Shown here: one piece after another, positions 59,706 to 64,000 of the stretch
How positions within the stretch are numbered: position 1 is the stretch's first letter
Layout of the letters: every line of letters begins with the position of its first letter
Assembly (NCBI RefSeq): GCF_009372255.1
Contig: NZ_LXGN01000001.1
Location: forward strand, 372,001 to 436,000
Source: Acinetobacter guerrae
GTDB taxonomy: Bacteria; Pseudomonadota; Gammaproteobacteria; Pseudomonadales; Moraxellaceae
DNA: 64,000 nucleotides
Reading direction: 5' to 3'
The notes under the pieces: model-generated
The model's database searches: none
What the model was told of the DNA's origin: nothing
What the model saw: the letters and a program-made list of their open reading frames with translations, nothing else
Program-made: the position numbers and the translations under genes

Positions 59706-60644
59706 GTGAGTCAATGGAAAATACAGCCTGTTGTTGAAGGCTTACAACAAGCACGACATGAGTGGAGAGAGCGTCAACATCGAATCAAAGAATTTGGTGG
59801 GCGTGAACTTCCTTCTAAACAAGCGCTCAAATCTATTCTTGAAGATTTGTGTGGCATCTTATTTCCAATGCGACTGGGGCCAAGTGATTTACGTCAAGAA
59901 ACAGAAGATTATTATATTGCCTATACGCTTGATCGGGTTTTGAATGAACTATTTTCACAAGTTAAATTGGCACTGAACTACCAAGCAAAAAGTCGGGTAA
60001 AACCCATTCCTGTTTCCAGTAATGAACATTTGCTATACGAACAACAGCTGACATTAGCAAAAACGATTGTACAAGATTTTGCCAATACCTTACCTGCTAT
60101 ACGTCGTTTATTAGATGCTGATGTATGTGCCGCGTATGAAGGTGATCCGGCAGCGCATAGTGTCGATGAAGTATTGCTATGCTATCCCGGCATTTTGGCA
60201 ATTATTCATCATCGTGTAGCACATCAATTATATGAAAGTGTTCCGTTACTCTCACGGATCATTTCTGAACTGGCTCATTCAGCAACAGGCATTGATATCC
60301 ATCCAGGTGCACAAATTGGCAAGGGCTTTTTTATTGACCATGGCACAGGTGTGGTGATTGGTGAAACTTGTGTGATTGGTGAACATGTCAAAATATACCA
60401 AGCAGTCACCTTGGGAGCTAAAAGGTTTGAAATTAATCAGGATGGTGCACTCAAAAAAGACTACGCGCGCCACCCTATCGTTGAAGACGATGTTGTTATA
60501 TATGCAGGTGCAACAATTTTAGGGCGAATTACGATTGGTAAAGGTTCTATTATTGGAGGGAATGTCTGGTTAACGCATAGCATTCCAGCTGCTAGCCAAA
60601 TATTACAGTCACCTTCTGAAGCTCAAAAGAAAAATACCACCTAA
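59706..60644 (+). CDS. cysE: Serine O-acetyltransferase (EpsC/CysE type)
   Basis: Acetylates serine with acetyl-CoA to O-acetylserine, the acceptor for sulfide in cysteine synthesis. 312 residues: a long N-terminal helical domain (~1-190) then a left-handed beta-helix (GIDIHPGAQIGKGFFIDHGTGVVIGETCVIGEHVKIYQAVTLGA, with the catalytic His in IDHGTG). The C-terminus ends QSPSEAQKKNTT, without the terminal Ile tail by which E. coli CysE binds CysK, so a stable cysteine-synthase complex seems unlikely. GTG 59706 follows AAGGA. Likely co-transcribed with the rhodanese gene 74 bases upstream. Confidence 0.93.
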   Translation: MSQWKIQPVVEGLQQARHEWRERQHRIKEFGGRELPSKQALKSILEDLCGILFPMRLGPSDLRQETEDYYIAYTLDRVLNELFSQVKLALNYQAKSRVKPIPVSSNEHLLYEQQLTLAKTIVQDFANTLPAIRRLLDADVCAAYEGDPAAHSVDEVLLCYPGILAIIHHRVAHQLYESVPLLSRIISELAHSATGIDIHPGAQIGKGFFIDHGTGVVIGETCVIGEHVKIYQAVTLGAKRFEINQDGALKKDYARHPIVEDDVVIYAGATILGRITIGKGSIIGGNVWLTHSIPAASQILQSPSEAQKKNTT

Positions 60645-60922
60645 CTTATATCAAAATGAATATATTAAAACCAACATTCGCTAAAACTATATATGGAGTT
60701 ATTTAGTATTTTAAATAATAGAGTCTTATTTCATTTTATAATTATTTTGAATAAATATAGATTTATGAAGAATAAGCAAAATAATAAATAGTATTAGCTT
60801 TATTTATTATTTTTAAAAATTTAGATACTCCCCTAGTCTATTTATCAAAATTAAATAAACAAAGATTAATCAGAGTTTTATAAGCAACTAAACAACGCCT
60901 CAATAAACAGGAAAATATATCT
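60645..60922 (+). promoter_or_regulatory. Spacer before the encapsulin gene, probably with its own promoter
   Basis: 278 A/T-rich bases between cysE and the shell gene with no terminator hairpin that I can see. AGGAAAAT precedes the shell start. The segment ATACTCCCCTAGTCTATTTATC (60823-60844, given in part here) is the only non-A/T-rich patch and a candidate activator site; unproven. Confidence 0.35.
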
Positions 60923-61855
60923 ATGGCAAAGAACACTGATAAAGTTCAACTTGCACTTGGCGATCATGCAGCAAGACAACTTGCAAATGCAACCAAGACT
61001 GTTCCACAACTTTCGACCATCACGCCACGCTGGCTGACACACTTGCTGCAATGGCTTCCTGTTGAAGCGGGCATTTACCGTGTCAACCGTGTTAGTAATA
61101 CCGATGACATTCAGGTGGCTTGTACACAACGTGATGAAGCAACTTTGCCACAAACTTTTGTCGATTACGATGCTCAGCCACGCGAATATTTTCTAAATGG
61201 TGTTTCTACCGTGTTAGATATTCATACACGTGTAGCCGACCTTTACAGCAGTCCACATGATCAAATTAAAGAACAATTACGTTTAACGATTGAAACCATT
61301 AAAGAACGTCAGGAAAGTGAGCTAATCAATAACCCTGAATATGGTTTACTCGCAAGTGTAGCCGATGAACAACGTCTTTCAACACTTAATGGCCCACCAA
61401 CACCTGATGATTTTGATGATTTACTGCGTAAAGTCTGGAAAGAACCAGGATTTTTTCTCGCACATCCTGATGCAATTGCTGCATTTGGTCGTGAATGTAC
61501 GCGTCGTGGTGTTCCACCTCCAACGGTGAGTCTATTTGGTTCTCAATTCATTACTTGGCGTGGAGTTCCATTAATTCCATCTAATAAAATTCCTGTGGAA
61601 GATGGTAAGACTAAAATTTTGCTATTACGTGTCGGTGAAAAACGCCAAGGTGTAGTCGGTTTATTTCAACCTGGCTTGGCGGGTGAACAATCGCCAGGAC
61701 TTTCGGTACGCTTTATGGGCATTAACCGCAACGCGATAGCCTCTTATCTTATCTCGTTATATTGCTCATTAGCCGTGTTAACTGAAGATGCTTTAGCTGT
61801 ACTCGACGATGTGGAGGTGGACAAATATCATGACTACCCAGTTAACTACAAGTAA
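60923..61855 (+). CDS. srpI: Family 2A encapsulin shell protein (SrpI/MMPI-like)
   Basis: HK97-fold protein that self-assembles into an icosahedral nanocompartment. 310 residues, close to the ~307 of Synechococcus SrpI. Recognised segments: LGDHAARQLANATKT, TPRWLTHLLQWLPVEAGIYRVNRV (extended N-arm), REYFLNGVSTVLDIHTRVADLYSSPHDQ, ETIKERQESELINNPEYGLL (spine helix), TPDDFDDLLRKVW, FLAHPDAIAAFGRECTRRGVPPPTV, and RFMGINRNAIASYLISLYCSLAVL near the end. There is no cyclic-nucleotide-binding insert, which separates 2A from 2B. The cargo gene starts inside its last codons, so shell and cargo are translationally coupled. Confidence 0.95.
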   Translation: MAKNTDKVQLALGDHAARQLANATKTVPQLSTITPRWLTHLLQWLPVEAGIYRVNRVSNTDDIQVACTQRDEATLPQTFVDYDAQPREYFLNGVSTVLDIHTRVADLYSSPHDQIKEQLRLTIETIKERQESELINNPEYGLLASVADEQRLSTLNGPPTPDDFDDLLRKVWKEPGFFLAHPDAIAAFGRECTRRGVPPPTVSLFGSQFITWRGVPLIPSNKIPVEDGKTKILLLRVGEKRQGVVGLFQPGLAGEQSPGLSVRFMGINRNAIASYLISLYCSLAVLTEDALAVLDDVEVDKYHDYPVNYK

Positions 61856-63797
61856 TCTATCATCTACGGGCAATGTTCACGGTAGTCCAACGGGTTCAGA
61901 AGCGGTTGGCGTTAGCCCACCGCCGAATTTTCCAGACGAAGCAACACTTTCACGAATTGCCTCTGAATTTTTTGCAGCACTACCTAGCTCAGGTAGTCAC
62001 CATCCCTCTGGTTTGAATCTGGACTTACCTAATGTTGGTACGCCGCCACATCAGCCACAACCTGCCGAACCCTTGTCAGCTTTAAGTGGTCGTGTGCCGA
62101 ATATTGCTTATGAAAAAAGTTTAAATCCTGAATATCCTGAGCATATTCCTAATTATCCAGATTATCCCGAACGTCGTGCAATTGCCTCCGCACCCGTGAT
62201 TGGCGGGGCAAATTTGCCCCGTCCACCGTTTGAGCCTCATTTCCCTCAAGCGATTCATAGTGCACCAAATGTACCGTTGGCTGAATCTGCTCGTCCTTTA
62301 TCAAGTGATACCTCACCCTTTTACTTTTTAAACGATTTTGCAGCACCACAAACTTCCAGTTCTGAATTTGACGCTGCAAGTTTCGCTACAGCGCAATCAT
62401 TTCAGTTGCCGCAAGGTGATGCACTAACACACTTGTTGCGTGATGAATCTAAGCCAGTACCTACCCAAAGCCATGCATCATCAGGGTTTTACTTTTTAGA
62501 TCTACCACAAAACAATCCCAATTACTCAAACTATCAAGCATCACAACCGCAATTTGTTGCCAATGCATCGCAACCTTTGGATGTACATTCAATTCGACGT
62601 GACTTTCCTATTTTGCAAGAACGTGTCAATGGTCGTCCTTTAATATGGTTTGATAATGCTGCGACCACGCAAAAACCGCAAAGTGTAATTGATCGAATTG
62701 CTTATTTTTATCAGCACGAAAATTCAAATATTCATCGTGCTGCACATGAACTGGCAGCCCGAGCAACAGATGCTTACGAACATGCGCGCAATGTAGTGGC
62801 ACGTTTTATTGGTGCGTCATCATCTAAAGAAATTGTTTTTGTTCGTGGTACAACCGAAGGCATTAACTTAATTGCCAAAACGTGGGGCGAGCAAAATATT
62901 GGTGAAGGCGATGAAATTATTGTGTCTCATCTGGAACATCACGCCAATATTGTGCCGTGGTTTCAACTGACCAAGAAAGTTGGGGCAAAATTACGGGTGA
63001 TTCCTGTTGATGATACAGGGCAAATCATTTTGTCAGAATTACCCAAATTGATAAATGATCGCACCAAATTGATTTCGATTACTCAGGTATCTAATGCTTT
63101 GGGAACTGTGACACCTATTCCAGAAGTGATTAAAATTGCCCACGCCAAAGGTGTCCGAGTGTTGGTCGATGGCGCTCAATCTGTTTCACATATGCCAACC
63201 GATGTTCAAGCGATAGATGCTGACTTCTTTGTATTTTCTGGTCATAAAGTCTTTGGCCCAACAGGTATTGGCGCGGTTTATGCCAAACCTGAAATTTTGG
63301 AGACAATGCCAGTATGGGAAGGCGGCGGTAATATGATTCAAGATGTAACTTTTGAACAGATCATTTACCAACCTGCCCCAAATAAGTTTGAGGCAGGCAC
63401 TGGTAATATCGCCGATGCAGTGGGATTAGGTGCAGCACTGGAATATGTTGAGCGTCTTGGGATTCACAATATTGCTCGTTATGAACATGATTTGCTCGAA
63501 TATGGGCAACATGCCTTGAGCAGTGTCAAGGGTTTAAGAGCGATTGGCACCGCGAAAAACAAAGCCAGTGTAATGTCTTTCGTGCTAGAGGGATATTCAA
63601 CTGAACAAGTGGGTAAAGCGCTGAATCAACATGGAATTGCAGTTCGTTCAGGTCATCATTGCGCTCAACCGATTTTACGCCGTTTTGGTGTGGAACAGAC
63701 GGTACGCCCTTCTTTAGCATTTTATAATACGACTGAGGAAATTGATTTATTGGTGTCAGTATTGCATCAATTGAGTAGAGAAAAACATCGACATTAA
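61830..63797 (+). CDS. Cysteine desulfurase, encapsulin cargo (SufS-type with N-terminal targeting extension)
   Basis: PLP enzyme that removes sulfur from cysteine as a persulfide, giving alanine. 655 residues. Residues ~1-250 are a P/S/A/N-rich, probably disordered extension containing two FYFL motifs (164-167, SPFYFLND; 220-223, SGFYFLDL) and a Y-P-rich stretch (NPEYPEHIPNYPDYPERR). Residues ~251-655 are a complete SufS-like domain: WFDNAATTQKP, SNIHRAAHELAARAT, HLEHHANIVPW, the PLP lysine Lys473 (FSGHKVFGPTG) and the catalytic Cys611 (RSGHHCAQP). The extension is the expected shell-loading domain. ATG 61830 follows GGAGGTGG and overlaps the shell gene by 26 bases. Confidence 0.95.
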   Translation: MTTQLTTSNLSSTGNVHGSPTGSEAVGVSPPPNFPDEATLSRIASEFFAALPSSGSHHPSGLNLDLPNVGTPPHQPQPAEPLSALSGRVPNIAYEKSLNPEYPEHIPNYPDYPERRAIASAPVIGGANLPRPPFEPHFPQAIHSAPNVPLAESARPLSSDTSPFYFLNDFAAPQTSSSEFDAASFATAQSFQLPQGDALTHLLRDESKPVPTQSHASSGFYFLDLPQNNPNYSNYQASQPQFVANASQPLDVHSIRRDFPILQERVNGRPLIWFDNAATTQKPQSVIDRIAYFYQHENSNIHRAAHELAARATDAYEHARNVVARFIGASSSKEIVFVRGTTEGINLIAKTWGEQNIGEGDEIIVSHLEHHANIVPWFQLTKKVGAKLRVIPVDDTGQIILSELPKLINDRTKLISITQVSNALGTVTPIPEVIKIAHAKGVRVLVDGAQSVSHMPTDVQAIDADFFVFSGHKVFGPTGIGAVYAKPEILETMPVWEGGGNMIQDVTFEQIIYQPAPNKFEAGTGNIADAVGLGAALEYVERLGIHNIARYEHDLLEYGQHALSSVKGLRAIGTAKNKASVMSFVLEGYSTEQVGKALNQHGIAVRSGHHCAQPILRRFGVEQTVRPSLAFYNTTEEIDLLVSVLHQLSREKHRH

Positions 63798-63849
63798 GAA
63801 TTTCACCCGTCGCTATAATCACTTGTCATTTATTTAAATTTTATTGATC

Positions 63850-63880
63850 ACTGGGCTAAAACATTAGTCCAGTTTTCTTT
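63850..63880 (+). terminator. Terminator of the encapsulin operon
   Basis: ACTGGGCTAA (63850-63859) pairs with TTAGTCCAGT (63864-63873), one G-T pair, then T-rich sequence. The remaining ~120 bases to the window end show nothing recognisable. Confidence 0.85.
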
Positions 63881-64000
63881 ACTTTTCCAATTAAAAAGAA
63901 AGCCTACAACTGAAGCTTAATGTTTTGAGAGATTTCTTTTATCTTGATATACAGACGTTATTTTTGAGTCAGTCAAACTCACAACAGAATTAACCATAGC

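Overview
The window is a chromosomal segment of a gamma-proteobacterium of the family Moraxellaceae, almost certainly Acinetobacter. The basis is low G+C content, A/T-rich spacers, and proteins and gene orders I recognise from that genus: dat-ddc for 1,3-diaminopropane, pstSCAB without phoU, nudJ-mnmA-hflD-purB, and ahcY followed by metF. It carries about 50 protein genes. I see no rRNA, tRNA, CRISPR array, insertion sequence or prophage. All assignments come from reading motifs and remembered family features; no database search was run.

Layout. 1-5.1 kb: a truncated MASE2-GGDEF diguanylate cyclase, a frameshifted proP osmolyte transporter and an oleate hydratase. 5.5-9.4 kb: a C39-like protein, then the S-adenosylhomocysteine branch of the methyl cycle: a good sigma-70 promoter, an SAH riboswitch, ahcY, an inverted-repeat element, metF, rsmE. 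9.5-20.9 kb: a GGDEF/EAL protein, maeB, cca, grxD, argD, a LysR regulator, an NlpD-like lipoprotein and surE. 20.9-27.8 kb: two related small secreted proteins with a conserved cysteine pair, a DD-carboxypeptidase, a gamma-carbonic anhydrase-like protein, and nudJ-mnmA-hflD-purB. 27.8-33.2 kb: an alkylsulfatase divergent from a TetR regulator across a perfect 17-bp inverted repeat, an unidentified lipoprotein, and sohB. 33.3-41.4 kb: the pst operon under a three-repeat Pho box, then dat-ddc. 41.8-46.3 kb: a SIMPL protein, a fatty-acid desaturase with its reductase divergent from a FabR/DesT-like repressor, and dps. 46.4-58.8 kb: rapA, rluA, an HbpS/GlcG protein, hemL, thiE, an M61 peptidase, a second DD-carboxypeptidase, slyD, a universal stress protein and a META-domain lipoprotein.

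The most notable locus is 59.1-63.8 kb: a rhodanese, a serine O-acetyltransferase, a family 2A encapsulin shell protein (SrpI-like) and, overlapping it by 26 bases, a SufS-type cysteine desulfurase with a ~250-residue low-complexity N-terminal extension, as expected of an encapsulin cargo. Together these look like a protein nanocompartment for sulfur handling: CysE supplies the activated serine for cysteine, the desulfurase takes sulfur from cysteine inside the shell, and the rhodanese may move it on. Systems of this family have been characterised in cyanobacteria and Acinetobacter, so the class is known. The details seen here (repeated FYFL motifs in the cargo extension, the gene overlap, the four-gene layout) are worth following up.
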